64,000 nt of DNA from Nitrosarchaeum koreense MY1. GTDB taxonomy: Archaea; Thermoproteota; Nitrososphaeria; Nitrososphaerales; Nitrosopumilaceae. The stretch's first letter is position 1, and the number at the start of each line of letters is the position of its first letter. The position numbers and the translations under genes are program-made. Positions 28,618-38,410 of the stretch are shown in pieces. Where the stretch lies: positions 62,001-126,000 of the forward strand of contig NZ_AFPU01000001.1 in assembly GCF_000220175.1 (NCBI RefSeq), given 5' to 3'. The notes under the pieces are model-generated. The model was given only the letters and a program-made list of their open reading frames with translations. It did not search any database and was not told where the DNA came from.

Positions 28618-29849
28618 AAATGAATTCTCACCTCAGGAATAACCGTGACAAATTTTCCACCCCATTCCCTAATAAAATTAATTTGTTGAATAATTTCATC
28701 TTTTAAATTCCATGGTAAAATCAAAACATAATCGGGCTTTGTCACTCTAATTTTTTCCAAATCTAGTATCGGTATATGTGTACCTGGTAGAAATAATCCT
28801 TGTTTGTATGGATTTTTATCTACTGTATAATTTATCACATCATTCCCTATTTTACAATAATTTAGCAATGTATTTCCTTTAGCTGGTGCACCATATCCGA
28901 CAATGGTTTTATTTTCATTTTTTATAGTTGAAAAGAATTTGCAAATTTGTTGTTTTAACAATTCAATTGTTTTTTGAAAATTAGAATATACTTCCATCTT
29001 ATCTATTCCAAATTCATGTTCTTTTTTAATCAACTTTGCAATATTTTCACTGATTTTGAATTTTTGATTTTCTTCATGTTTTGCATAAACTCGTAATGAA
29101 CCCCCATGAGTTGGTATCTCCTCTACATCAAAAATTGTTAATTGATGAGATGCAAATATCTTTTGCACTACTAAAAATGAAAAATATGAAAAATGTTCAT
29201 GATAAATAGTATCAAATTGTTTTTGTTGAATCAATTTTAACAAATGCGGAAACTCCATAGTAATCACACCATTTGGTTTAAGTAAAATCTTAAGTCCTTT
29301 TACAAAATCATTCAGATTAGGTACATGAGCCAATACATTATTTCCTAACAATAAATCTGCTTTTTTATCCAAACTAACTAATTCTTTTGCAGTCTCAGTT
29401 CCAAAAAACTTGAAAATTGTAGGAATGCCCTTCTTTTCAGCAACTTCTCCAACATTTACAGCAGGTTCAATCCCCAAAATAGGGATTTTTTTTTCCTTGA
29501 AATATTGAAGTAAATATCCGTCATTACTTGCTATCTCAATTACTTGACTTTTTTCATCAAAACCAAACCTAGTGATCATCATATTGACATACTCTTGTGC
29601 ATGTTCTAACCATGTCTTTGAATATGATGAAAAATATGCATAATTTGTGAAAATATTCTGTGGACTCTCAAATTCTTCTAGCTGAACAAGAAGACAATTA
29701 TCACATACAAAAACATGCAATGGATAAAATGATTCTTTTTTGTTAATTTGTTCTGCATTAAGATATGAATTAGACAAAGGTGACATTCCTAAATTTATGA
29801 AATTTTGAGTCAGTTCTGAACCGCAATATCTACAATGTATAGTTTTCAT
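28614..29849 (-). CDS. Sugar C-methyltransferase with zinc-binding N-terminus
   Basis: 411 residues in three parts. An N-terminal zinc domain has CRYC (residues 6-9) and CDNC (about 49-52). The SAM domain has IEIASNDGYLLQYF and LGNNVLAHVPN. The C-terminal domain begins at GYGAPAKGNTLLNY. The active-site IYHEHFSYFS matches TcaB9/TylC3-type 3-C-methyltransferases that act on 4-keto-sugar nucleotides. Placed between the CDP-glucose 4,6-dehydratase and the epimerase, it should make a C-methyl-branched 6-deoxy sugar. The position of methylation is inferred from family members, not read here. Confidence 0.88.
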   Translation of the reverse strand: MKTIHCRYCGSELTQNFINLGMSPLSNSYLNAEQINKKESFYPLHVFVCDNCLLVQLEEFESPQNIFTNYAYFSSYSKTWLEHAQEYVNMMITRFGFDEKSQVIEIASNDGYLLQYFKEKKIPILGIEPAVNVGEVAEKKGIPTIFKFFGTETAKELVSLDKKADLLLGNNVLAHVPNLNDFVKGLKILLKPNGVITMEFPHLLKLIQQKQFDTIYHEHFSYFSFLVVQKIFASHQLTIFDVEEIPTHGGSLRVYAKHEENQKFKISENIAKLIKKEHEFGIDKMEVYSNFQKTIELLKQQICKFFSTIKNENKTIVGYGAPAKGNTLLNYCKIGNDVINYTVDKNPYKQGLFLPGTHIPILDLEKIRVTKPDYVLILPWNLKDEIIQQINFIREWGGKFVTVIPEVRIHL

Positions 29850-29852
29850 ATC

Positions 29853-30920
29853 TCATAATTTGCTAAACTCTTTAATTTGTTGCTCTGTTATTTCTCTAAT
29901 ATCATCTCCTAACTCATAATGCTTGTACCATTCTACTACAAATTTTAATCCCAACTCTAAATTTGTTTTAGGTTGCCATCCTAATTTTTGTTTGGCCTTT
30001 GTGCAATCTAGTTTGAGAGTGTTTGCCTCATGATGAAAACCTTCTTTGTTATATTCCAAATTAATTTGTGTGTTCCACAGATGTGATAATTTCTCAACTA
30101 ACCATGAAACCGATCTTATGTCATTATAATCTGGCCCAAAATTCCATCCTTCAGAAAACTTTGGTCCTTCATACCATAATTTTTCTGCTAAAAGCATGTA
30201 ACCGTGAAGCGGTTCTAATACGAATTGCCATGGTCTAACTGCATTTGGATTGCGAATCTTAACTGTGGTTTTTTCTAATATTCCTTTCATGACATCTGGA
30301 ATTATTCTGTTTTGCGCCCAATCCCCGCCTCCGATAACATTACCTGCTCGAGCAGTTGCTATCGCAGTTCTGTGTTTTTCATATTCTGTAGGATTGAAAA
30401 ATGAATTTCTAAATGAAGATGTTACAAGTTCTGCGCATCCCTTACTGCTACTGTATGGATCAAATCCTCCCATTGGATCATTCTCATTGTATCCTCTTTC
30501 AAGATCATTATTTTCATAGCATTTGTCACTTGTCACATTAATTAAAACTCGAACACAATTAACATCACGAATAGATTGCATGATATTTGCAGTTCCAAGA
30601 ACATTTGTAGTGTAGGTTTCTATGGGATTTTTGTAGGATTCCTGAACTAACGATTGTGCTGCCATGTGAATTATGATCTCCGGTTTATGTTCATGGATTA
30701 CTTCATTGAGTTTATTCAAATCACCTATATCTCCCATAATTGAGATCATCTTATCTTCAACATGGGATAATTCGTACAAACTTGGTTTTGTTGGAATTGA
30801 TTTTGAATATCCTACCAAATCTGCACCCAACTTTTGTAACCATAATGAAAGCCAACTTCCTTTAAACCCAGTATGGCCAGTGAGTAGAATTTTTTTATTT
30901 CTCCAAAAATCTAAATTCAT
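29853..30920 (-). CDS. rfbG: CDP-glucose 4,6-dehydratase
   Basis: 355 residues from the ATG at 30920, which overlaps the rfbF stop as ATGA; an upstream in-frame ATG at 30935 would give 360. TGHTGFKGSWLSLWLQ is the characteristic RfbG nucleotide motif, followed by MAAQSLVQESYKNP, NVTSDKCYEN, and catalytic YSSSKGCAE. It converts CDP-glucose to CDP-4-keto-6-deoxyglucose with tightly bound NAD. Second step of the CDP-sugar route. Confidence 0.93.
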   Translation of the reverse strand: MNLDFWRNKKILLTGHTGFKGSWLSLWLQKLGADLVGYSKSIPTKPSLYELSHVEDKMISIMGDIGDLNKLNEVIHEHKPEIIIHMAAQSLVQESYKNPIETYTTNVLGTANIMQSIRDVNCVRVLINVTSDKCYENNDLERGYNENDPMGGFDPYSSSKGCAELVTSSFRNSFFNPTEYEKHRTAIATARAGNVIGGGDWAQNRIIPDVMKGILEKTTVKIRNPNAVRPWQFVLEPLHGYMLLAEKLWYEGPKFSEGWNFGPDYNDIRSVSWLVEKLSHLWNTQINLEYNKEGFHHEANTLKLDCTKAKQKLGWQPKTNLELGLKFVVEWYKHYELGDDIREITEQQIKEFSKL

Positions 30921-31687
30921 TCCCATATTTTCCAATCAGCTTTTCCAGAAGCCCACAATTCTTCTAGATAATTTTTATCTCTAAGCGTATCTACAGCATG
31001 CCAGAATCCTTTATGCTTGTATGCTGATAATGATCTCTCATGAGATAACTTTTCTAATGGTTCTCTTTCCCAAATCGTTGAATCTCCTTTAATGTAGTCA
31101 AAGACATTGGGTTCTAATACAAAAAATCCACCATTGATCCAATTTCCATCACCTTCTGGCTTTTCTTTAAATTTTAACACATCATCATTTTCTATCTCTA
31201 ACATTCCAAATCTTCCTGGCGGTTGAACAGCTGTTATGGTTGCAGTTTTTTTCTTGCTTTTGTGAAATTTTATCAAATCTGAAATGTTGATGTCTGCTAT
31301 CCCGTCTCCATATGTAAAACAAAAAGTATCGTCATTAACATATTTTTTTACTCTTCCTAGTCTGCCTCCAGTAAATGTATTTAGTCCAGTATCTACCAGT
31401 GTCACTTTCCAAGGCTCAACTGATTTGTGATGAACTTCCATGGAATTATTTTTCATATCAAATGTGACATCAGACATGTGTAGGGAATAATTTGCAAAGT
31501 ATTCTTTTATCATATAGCCCTTGTACCCACAACAGATAACAAAATCATTGATTCCATACGATGAATAAATTTTCATAATATGCCACAAAATTGGCATTCC
31601 ACCTACATCGATTAATGGCTTGGGTTTTGATGATGTTTCCTCTGAAATTCTTGTACCTAACCCTCCTGCTAAAATTACTGCTTTCAA
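30917..31687 (-). CDS. rfbF: Glucose-1-phosphate cytidylyltransferase
   Basis: 256 residues. ILAGGLGTRISEETSSKPKP at the N-terminus is the nucleotidyltransferase signature with the CTP-specific spacing, followed by GGMPILWHIMK, FVICCGYKGYMI and FTYGDGIAD. It forms CDP-glucose from CTP and glucose-1-phosphate, the entry step of the CDP-deoxyhexose branch. It is the first gene of the five-gene minus-strand run and is divergent from the GT-B gene at 31798. Confidence 0.94.
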   Translation of the reverse strand: MKAVILAGGLGTRISEETSSKPKPLIDVGGMPILWHIMKIYSSYGINDFVICCGYKGYMIKEYFANYSLHMSDVTFDMKNNSMEVHHKSVEPWKVTLVDTGLNTFTGGRLGRVKKYVNDDTFCFTYGDGIADINISDLIKFHKSKKKTATITAVQPPGRFGMLEIENDDVLKFKEKPEGDGNWINGGFFVLEPNVFDYIKGDSTIWEREPLEKLSHERSLSAYKHKGFWHAVDTLRDKNYLEELWASGKADWKIWE

Positions 31688-31797
31688 TTAATTACACTCC
31701 ATTCCTAGATTTTACACTTATAATTGGTTAAAATACATTAATGCTAAAAAATAGTAATCCTATTGATCTTATTATATAAAGAGATGAGTCTTGATTT

Positions 31798-33654
31798 ATG
31801 AGTGATTTTTCTACACAGATATTTCTAATAGACTCTACAGTCAATACAGATCAATTTCTAAAATCCAACAACGATTCCAAAATAATCACTTTTGATAATA
31901 CAATTCATCATCTACTATTACACAATAAGATCGGACATCAAGTATCTGATCAGTATGTTTCCCGAAGTGATTTAGATGATATTTTGAAGCATTCTATGAT
32001 CTATGCTCGTTGGTATTTATTGCCTGAAATAAAAGAAATTCTCTCTTTTAAAGACATTAATCTCGGTGAATTATTCTACATAGAATTCCAAGAATTTCTC
32101 ATTTCTTTTTTAAAACGATTTTTAGAAATTAAACGAATATTTACCAAGTTTCCAAATTCAAAATTTCTTGTGTCGCACTCACTTTTTCCGATAATTTCAT
32201 CTTTGTCTGCCAACGTAGAACTTGTTGGTAATGTTAAGGAACAATTATCAATTTATAATAAAATAGATGTTCCTGTAAAAATAGGCGGAAAACAATTAAC
32301 ACTAACTCTTAATACATCAAATGTACAAAAAATCCAAAAAATACTGGAAAAACTAAGTCAAGGCTTAATCAAAAAAAATCAATTCAAACCAAATTGTAAT
32401 AATGTCTTGTTGATAGACTTTACAACAATTAAATACAAATCCTTACTACAATCAATTCCAAATTTTCAATTAAATGTAATAAAATACGATCGGCGAACAT
32501 CTGCAGTGTGGAATATTGAATCTTATTCAATCATCAAACAATCACACTGTATGTTAGAAAATTATTCGACATTAAATGACAAATCCATGGACTTGAGGAT
32601 AACTCAAAACCAAGATTTTTGCAATAAAATAATCGATCAGATTATGATGAAAGAACAGCTACTATCATCTTTTTTTTCATTTGATAACCAGTCATTTTGG
32701 TCTGGAATTAAAACAGAGTTTGTAAACATATGTGAAAAAAGATTTCTTGATGCATCCAAAGAATTTGAACTTGCCGAAAAGATATTAAAAAAATATCAAT
32801 TTTCTGCAGTTTTGATTTGGAGTGAAACTGGTTTATTGGAACAAATTATGATTTCATTGGCAAAAAAACTCAAAATCCCTATAATTCTTCTTCAACATGG
32901 GTTGTATTCTGATTCTCCAGAATTGATAACTAAAAACAAATTCTATGGAGTCATCCCAAAAACATCTGATATAATATTAGTCTGGGGTCCAAAATTCAAA
33001 GAATATTTGGTAGAAAATGGATTAGATAAAAATAAAATATCTGAAATTGGTAGTACGTTTTTTGATCCTATCTTCAATAACATGATCAAACCTGCCATCT
33101 TTCAAGATTCTATTCTTCTTGCAACTGATCCATACGCATTCATGTATCCACATGAATTGACTACTGAATTTATGGAAACATATGAGTCAATGATAAAAAA
33201 AGTCTATGAAATAGCTTCCAAACAAAATAAACGATTAGTGATAAAAACACACCCTCAAAAAAGCACTAACGAGGAAGAAATAGCAAAACAAATTGATCCT
33301 ACAATAACGGTTATCAAAAGCGGAGACATACGTCCACTAATAAAATCTAGTTCCTTAGTAATTGTGACAGATATGAGTACTGTAATTTTGGAGGCCCAAG
33401 CAATGAAAAAACCTGTCATATCTGTTTTCTTGAGGGATTATTATGGAACTCCAGAGCCTTTCAAATCAAATCTATGTCAGAGAATAAATATCAATGACTT
33501 GGATGAATGGGTTACAAATGTCATAAATTCTAATGATTTCCAAAATCAAGTTATATTGAAAGGAACTGAATTTGTTGATTCATACTTAGTTAATCAAGGA
33601 ACATCATCTGAATCACTTCTAAAATTTCTTGAAAGTATGAATAACAAAGCCTGA
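31798..33654 (+). CDS. Large GT-B-fold capsule-type protein (CDP-glycerol transferase/KpsC-like region)
   Basis: 618 residues. The N-terminal half (1-300) is unlike anything I can name. From about 330, AVLIWSETGLLEQIM, ILLQHGLYSDSP, VWGPKFKEYL, VIKTHPQKST, and VIVTDMSTVILEAQAMKKPV match the nucleotide-binding half of CDP-glycerol glycerophosphotransferases and capsule proteins such as KpsC. It may transfer a CMP- or CDP-linked residue, which would suit both the CDP-sugar genes upstream and the nonulosonate genes downstream. Transcribed alone. Confidence 0.65.
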   Translation: MSDFSTQIFLIDSTVNTDQFLKSNNDSKIITFDNTIHHLLLHNKIGHQVSDQYVSRSDLDDILKHSMIYARWYLLPEIKEILSFKDINLGELFYIEFQEFLISFLKRFLEIKRIFTKFPNSKFLVSHSLFPIISSLSANVELVGNVKEQLSIYNKIDVPVKIGGKQLTLTLNTSNVQKIQKILEKLSQGLIKKNQFKPNCNNVLLIDFTTIKYKSLLQSIPNFQLNVIKYDRRTSAVWNIESYSIIKQSHCMLENYSTLNDKSMDLRITQNQDFCNKIIDQIMMKEQLLSSFFSFDNQSFWSGIKTEFVNICEKRFLDASKEFELAEKILKKYQFSAVLIWSETGLLEQIMISLAKKLKIPIILLQHGLYSDSPELITKNKFYGVIPKTSDIILVWGPKFKEYLVENGLDKNKISEIGSTFFDPIFNNMIKPAIFQDSILLATDPYAFMYPHELTTEFMETYESMIKKVYEIASKQNKRLVIKTHPQKSTNEEEIAKQIDPTITVIKSGDIRPLIKSSSLVIVTDMSTVILEAQAMKKPVISVFLRDYYGTPEPFKSNLCQRININDLDEWVTNVINSNDFQNQVILKGTEFVDSYLVNQGTSSESLLKFLESMNNKA

Positions 33655-33724
33655 ACTTGATATTTTTGTTGTTTGAATAATAATCTAAATACTAGGATAA
33701 TTTGATGATCATCATTGAAGAAAA

Positions 33725-35035
33725 ATGAAGAAAAAAATAATCATACCTCTTATCATAATACCAATTTTGATTTTTGGTGCAATTGCATACAAGGCACCAT
33801 CTATGTTACCTAATGAAGTGTTAGAACCGATAAGATCATTGAAGGATTTTACCCAAGAATTAACACGTACGACAGAACGAAGCATTGGGGTACCACTAAA
33901 AGCACAAGTCATCGATGACAACTTCAGAGTCGAAGAATTTGTAACTGGATTAAATCAGCCAACCCAAATGGCTTTTATTGGAAATGATATACTGGTTCTT
34001 GAAAAAAATCAAGGAAAGGTCAGACTTGTAAGAGAAGGAATTCTTCAACCTGAACCAGTTCTTGATGTTGAAGTTGGTACCAATAACGAGTCTGGTTTGT
34101 TGGGAATTGCTGTATTAGATTCAACAGTTTATCTTTATTTTACTGAAGCTGAAAAAGATGGAGGACAAACATTTGCCAACAATGTTTATGCATACACATG
34201 GGATGGTAATACCCTGAACAATCCTGTTTTAATAAATACACTTTCAAGTGAATCATCTTGGCACAACGGAGGCGGAATGACAGTAAACAAGGAAGGAATT
34301 GTTTATGTGGTAATAGGTGATCAGATGGGAGGAGGAAGACCAGACACCAAAAATGAATTTACACTTCTACAAAACCATGAAAAAGGAGAGATAGATGACA
34401 GTGGTGTAATAGTGCATGTTGGATTAGATAACAATGTGATACAGCCAAAATTGGCTAAAGATCCTTTATCGCATTATTATGCTATAGGAATCAGAAACAG
34501 TTTTGGTTTGGCAATAGATCCAATGACTGGAAATATGTGGGATACTGAAAACGGTCCTGAGAATTTTGACGAAATTAATTTGGTGTTGCCAAAATTTAAC
34601 AGTGGTTGGGCAGTTGTAATGGGTCCTGCTACAGAAAAACAAATATCAGAAATTCCACCCTTAGGAGATTTTCAGTATAATGATCCTCAATTTAGCTGGG
34701 AAAGAACAGTGACTCCAACAGGTTTAACATTTATCGATTCTGAACTGTTTTCTAAGTACAAAAATGAGATGCTTGTAGGTACATGTAACTTTGGACAGCT
34801 CTTCAAATTCAAATTAAATGAAGACCGTAATCAACTCATATTTGATACAGATCACTTACAAGATCATATAGCCAACTTAACTATAGAAAGTGGGCAAAAA
34901 GACTTTGAATCCCTTGATGAAATAGTATTTGGAACAGGATTTGGTTGCATTACAGACGTCGAAATGGGATCTGATGGATTGTTATATGTTGTTTCTATCA
35001 CAGATAATTCTATTTACAAAATCCTACCAAAATAA
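33725..35035 (+). CDS. Secreted PQQ-type glucose/sorbosone dehydrogenase-like protein
   Basis: 436 residues. An uncleaved or cleaved hydrophobic N-terminus (KKKIIIPLIIIPILIFGAI) anchors or exports it. The six-bladed propeller shows GLNQPTQMAF, NESGLLGIAV, WHNGGGMTV, IGDQMGG, GIRNSFGLAIDP and WDTENGPENFDEIN, all typical of soluble quinoprotein aldose dehydrogenases. No lipobox. Whether the host makes PQQ is unknown, and archaeal relatives may use other ligands or have lost activity. Role in the glycan locus is unclear. Confidence 0.82.
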   Translation: MKKKIIIPLIIIPILIFGAIAYKAPSMLPNEVLEPIRSLKDFTQELTRTTERSIGVPLKAQVIDDNFRVEEFVTGLNQPTQMAFIGNDILVLEKNQGKVRLVREGILQPEPVLDVEVGTNNESGLLGIAVLDSTVYLYFTEAEKDGGQTFANNVYAYTWDGNTLNNPVLINTLSSESSWHNGGGMTVNKEGIVYVVIGDQMGGGRPDTKNEFTLLQNHEKGEIDDSGVIVHVGLDNNVIQPKLAKDPLSHYYAIGIRNSFGLAIDPMTGNMWDTENGPENFDEINLVLPKFNSGWAVVMGPATEKQISEIPPLGDFQYNDPQFSWERTVTPTGLTFIDSELFSKYKNEMLVGTCNFGQLFKFKLNEDRNQLIFDTDHLQDHIANLTIESGQKDFESLDEIVFGTGFGCITDVEMGSDGLLYVVSITDNSIYKILPK

Positions 35036-35082
35036 TATGATTGATAGGTGTGTTCAAGATAATTTTTCAATAAGGAGATAAG

Positions 35083-35652
35083 TTGAATCAATATAACATT
35101 TTAAAAAAACAGAATTATGTCTTTGAAAATTATAAATTAATTCCATTACGTGAAGAAGATATCCAGTCAATTAAGAATTGGAGAAATGAACAAATAGATA
35201 TTTTACGACAAGAAAAACCAATTACAAGAGAGCAGCAAATTAATTATTACAATCAAGTAATAAAAAAATCTTTTAGTGACAAGAAACCTATCTTGATGCT
35301 ATTCAGCTTTCTACATAATGATTTCTGTATTGGTTATGGAGGTTTGACCAATATTGATTGGACAACTAAGAATGCAGAATTATCTTTTCTTGTAGATACC
35401 AACAGAACGTCTGATCCTAACACATATGAAAACGATTTTACATCTTTTTTACATCTAATCTTTGAATTGGCATTTGATGAGCTTAATTTTACTAGAATTT
35501 TCACTGAAACATATGATATTAGACCCGTACATATCTCCATTTTAGAAAAGAATGGATTTCTACTTGAAAAACGACTAAAACAACAAAAACGTATACATGA
35601 AACCTTAGTTGACGTACTAATTCATTCTTGTGTAAAGAATGTTAAAAGTTGA
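35083..35652 (+). CDS. GNAT N-acetyltransferase (PseH/SpsD-like)
   Basis: 189 residues, TTG start. RimJ/RimL-type GNAT fold: LIPLREEDIQSIKNWRN at the N-terminus, IGYGGLTNIDW on beta 4, and ETYDIRPVHISILEKNGF as the C-terminal acetyl-CoA segment. In nonulosonate and sps clusters this family acetylates the 4-amino group made by the PseC/SpsC aminotransferase (present here at 39149). Position before the ATP-grasp/HAD/epimerase/NeuB run supports that role. Confidence 0.8.
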   Translation: MNQYNILKKQNYVFENYKLIPLREEDIQSIKNWRNEQIDILRQEKPITREQQINYYNQVIKKSFSDKKPILMLFSFLHNDFCIGYGGLTNIDWTTKNAELSFLVDTNRTSDPNTYENDFTSFLHLIFELAFDELNFTRIFTETYDIRPVHISILEKNGFLLEKRLKQQKRIHETLVDVLIHSCVKNVKS

Positions 35653-35731
35653 TTTATTTATCGTTCCATCATTGATCAGAATTGAACTTTGATCAAAAGA
35701 TTGACATGTAGTAAGAGGACATGATATAATT

Positions 35732-36799
35732 ATGAACAATTCTGATGTTTGTGTTCTTGTGACAGGAGTAGGTGGAGGCAGTCTTGGGCGTGAAATAATC
35801 AAAGCATTCAAAATTGCACCACATAACTACAAAATTGTTGCAACTGACGCTTCAGCAAAAAGCGTAGGTCTGTTTGAAACTTCACATAGATACATTGTTC
35901 CAGAAGCAAATTCTGAGAAATACCTCACTAGTATCCAAAACATATGTTCAAAAGAGAAAGTGCAGGTGATAGTACCAGGCTCCGAACCAGAAACAGAAAT
36001 TATATCTAAAAATAAAAAACTATTCTCTGAAAAAAATATCACAGTACTTACCAATCCTTGGGAAACAATACAAACATGCAAAGACAAATTAAATCTGACA
36101 AATTTCCTTACCTCAAAAGGAATCCCTTGCCCTAAATCAATACTTTTTGAGAATGATTCAACAATTAAACAAATAGAGCAATACCCTGTTGTTATAAAAC
36201 CACGAAGTGGAGCAGGATCAAGAAATGTATTTCTTGCTCATGATGAGAATGAGGCAAAATTTTTTGGAAACTATTTGTTAAAACATGGAAGTGAGGCAAT
36301 AATTCAGGAATATGTTGGTGATTATGAAGCCGAATACACCATTGGAATTCTTTATGCAGACAATGGCAAATTGATGACATCAATTGCGATGAAAAGACTT
36401 TTGGAAGGTGGATTATCTACCCGACAAATTACTAAGGGACAAAACAATGATAAAAAATATGTGATATCCTCTGGAATTTCCCAGGGTGAATTCAACGAAT
36501 TCACTGAAGTGAGAAAAGCTGGAGAATCTATTGCAAAAGTACTAGCTACAGATGGTCCAATTAACATACAGTGCAGAAAAACCAAAGATGGAATACTTCC
36601 TTTTGAAATAAATCCAAGATTTTCTGGCACAACTGGTTCCAGAAGTTTGGTAGGTTGTAATGAACCTGACATTCTCTGTAGATATAGATTATTTGGGGAA
36701 ATACCTCAACAACTAAATTATGAAGTAGGTTTTGTTCTAAGAGATCTTCAAGAAAAATTTATCACACAAGACGATATAGAGAAGATTCCAAAGATATGA
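35732..36799 (+). CDS. ATP-grasp carboxylate ligase (CarB-like)
   Basis: 355 residues. An N-terminal Rossmann preATP-grasp part (VCVLVTGVGGGSLGREI) is followed by the ATP-grasp core: PVVIKPRSGAGSRNV, IIQEYVGDYEAEYTIG and the metal-binding PFEINPRFSGTTGSR. These ligases form an amide or thioester through an acyl phosphate; in glycan loci they can attach an amino acid or ammonia to an acidic sugar. Substrate unknown. It overlaps the HAD gene by 4 bases, beginning a coupled three-gene run. Confidence 0.85.
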   Translation: MNNSDVCVLVTGVGGGSLGREIIKAFKIAPHNYKIVATDASAKSVGLFETSHRYIVPEANSEKYLTSIQNICSKEKVQVIVPGSEPETEIISKNKKLFSEKNITVLTNPWETIQTCKDKLNLTNFLTSKGIPCPKSILFENDSTIKQIEQYPVVIKPRSGAGSRNVFLAHDENEAKFFGNYLLKHGSEAIIQEYVGDYEAEYTIGILYADNGKLMTSIAMKRLLEGGLSTRQITKGQNNDKKYVISSGISQGEFNEFTEVRKAGESIAKVLATDGPINIQCRKTKDGILPFEINPRFSGTTGSRSLVGCNEPDILCRYRLFGEIPQQLNYEVGFVLRDLQEKFITQDDIEKIPKI

Positions 36800-37491
36800 T
36801 CAACCTAATCATCTTAGATTTTGATGATACAATAACTGATAATAGATTGTTGGATTTTAAGGCATTTGAAATACCATGTAAAAATCTTGGCATACATCCA
36901 CCTTCGCTTAAAATGATATCTTCTTCACGAAAAAAGGGGTTGCTGGCAAGAGATATTATGCAAAAACATCTTAAAAAAATCGGAAAATCTAACCTCCTGA
37001 GTGATTTTCTATCAAAAAGAGACACATTTTTGAGCGATTCAAAATCAATGTACCATCTACAACTCAAAAAACATGTGATACCAATTTTATCTCTTTTAAA
37101 GAGAAAGAAAATAAAATGCATTTTATGTTCTGCACGCAAAAATAAACAAATGGTAAAATCATTTTTGAAATATAATAAAATTGACAGTTATTTTTTTACA
37201 ACATATTTTATGCATGATCTGGGGTTTGTCATTGATAATATAGTCAGATCAAATCGTGTCTTGATAAAGACAAGTTTGCTAAAACAGATAATAAAAGATG
37301 AGCACATTGATCCGCAGAGAGTACTGTATGTTGGAAATTCTTCTGAAGACTTGGAAGCTGCAACTTTGCTAAAAATACACTTTGTTTATGTAGAAAATGA
37401 TTATTTGAACAAAGAATCAGATCTTGATATAACTAGAATTAGTAACATGATTGATCTAAAACAACAAATACAATTACTGGTGTTAAAATGA
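36796..37491 (+). CDS. HAD-family phosphatase
   Basis: 231 residues. Motif I ILDFDDTITD (nucleophile D8, acid D10), motif II LCSARKNKQ, a lysine region, and motif IV VLYVGNSSEDLEAA. A haloacid-dehalogenase-type phosphohydrolase with a helical cap inserted after motif I. In nonulosonate routes a phosphatase may act on a 9-phosphate intermediate; here that is only a possibility. Overlaps both neighbours by 4 bases. Confidence 0.82.
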   Translation: MINLIILDFDDTITDNRLLDFKAFEIPCKNLGIHPPSLKMISSSRKKGLLARDIMQKHLKKIGKSNLLSDFLSKRDTFLSDSKSMYHLQLKKHVIPILSLLKRKKIKCILCSARKNKQMVKSFLKYNKIDSYFFTTYFMHDLGFVIDNIVRSNRVLIKTSLLKQIIKDEHIDPQRVLYVGNSSEDLEAATLLKIHFVYVENDYLNKESDLDITRISNMIDLKQQIQLLVLK

Positions 37492-38372
37492 AAATTCTTG
37501 TTACTGGTGCATCTGGTTTTATTGGCTCACACCTTATGAAGTATTTGTCAAGAAACAACAATGTTCACGGTCTGTCCCGTTCTAAAAAATCACAAAATAT
37601 TTTTCAAATTTCATTATCTGACAAACAAAAACTTGCTAGACATATGAAGAAAAACAAATATGATGTGGTAATTCATTTGGCAGCCTCTCTTGAAGAAAGT
37701 ACCCCATTTGACATGTTCGTCAAAAACTGTGTTAGCACTGCAAATATTTTGGAATGTTGTGCAGAAACTAATGTTGCAAAAATAGTTTTTTCATCCTCAC
37801 AACTAGTATATGGCAAATCAGTATATCTTCCAATTGATGAAGATCATCCCAAAAATCCGATAAATAATTACGCTTTGTCCAAGTTGATCTGCGAAGAAAT
37901 ATGCAAAATGTATCACAATACATATGATCTCTCAATCCAAATTTTACGACTATCGTCAGTATATGGTCCAGGTCAATCTTCTAAATACATCATACCTACT
38001 ATGATGATAAAGAGTGTAAATAACAAAGACATTGAAATCCATCGTTACAAAAATGGGTTACAACTAATGGATTTTGTTCATGTTAGGGATGTATGCAAAG
38101 CTATCTCCTTAGCTTACAAGTCTAAATCAAAATTTGGCATCTATAATATTGCCTCTGGCAAACCCATAACAGCAAATGACATAGCCGATAAAATTTCTCA
38201 AGTTATTAGAATACGTACAACTAACGCAGTCATAGACAAAGAAGCTAACCATCTTTTTTATGATATTTCTAAAGCAAAAAGAGAACTTGATTTTACACCG
38301 TCTGTTCAACTAGATAAAAAAACACTGAAAGAGATACACAAAAACATCGTTTCAAAGGATGACTTTCTTTAA
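37488..38372 (+). CDS. NAD-dependent sugar epimerase
   Basis: 294 residues. VTGASGFIGSHLMKYL, IHLAASLEEST, SSSQLVYGKS, catalytic YALSKLICEE and RLSSVYGPGQ. Extended SDR, sugar-nucleotide type. The ATG overlaps the HAD stop (ATGA), so it is translated with the ATP-grasp and HAD genes. Substrate not determined. Confidence 0.85.
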   Translation: MKILVTGASGFIGSHLMKYLSRNNNVHGLSRSKKSQNIFQISLSDKQKLARHMKKNKYDVVIHLAASLEESTPFDMFVKNCVSTANILECCAETNVAKIVFSSSQLVYGKSVYLPIDEDHPKNPINNYALSKLICEEICKMYHNTYDLSIQILRLSSVYGPGQSSKYIIPTMMIKSVNNKDIEIHRYKNGLQLMDFVHVRDVCKAISLAYKSKSKFGIYNIASGKPITANDIADKISQVIRIRTTNAVIDKEANHLFYDISKAKRELDFTPSVQLDKKTLKEIHKNIVSKDDFL

Positions 38373-38410
38373 TTACAACAAATAAATCTTGAATGTTGGT
38401 ATAATTCATA

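Noticed and set aside
28090-30920. dTDP-rhamnose operon
   Set aside because: There is no RmlA or RmlB; the nucleotide motifs of the first two genes are those of RfbF and RfbG (CDP-glucose).
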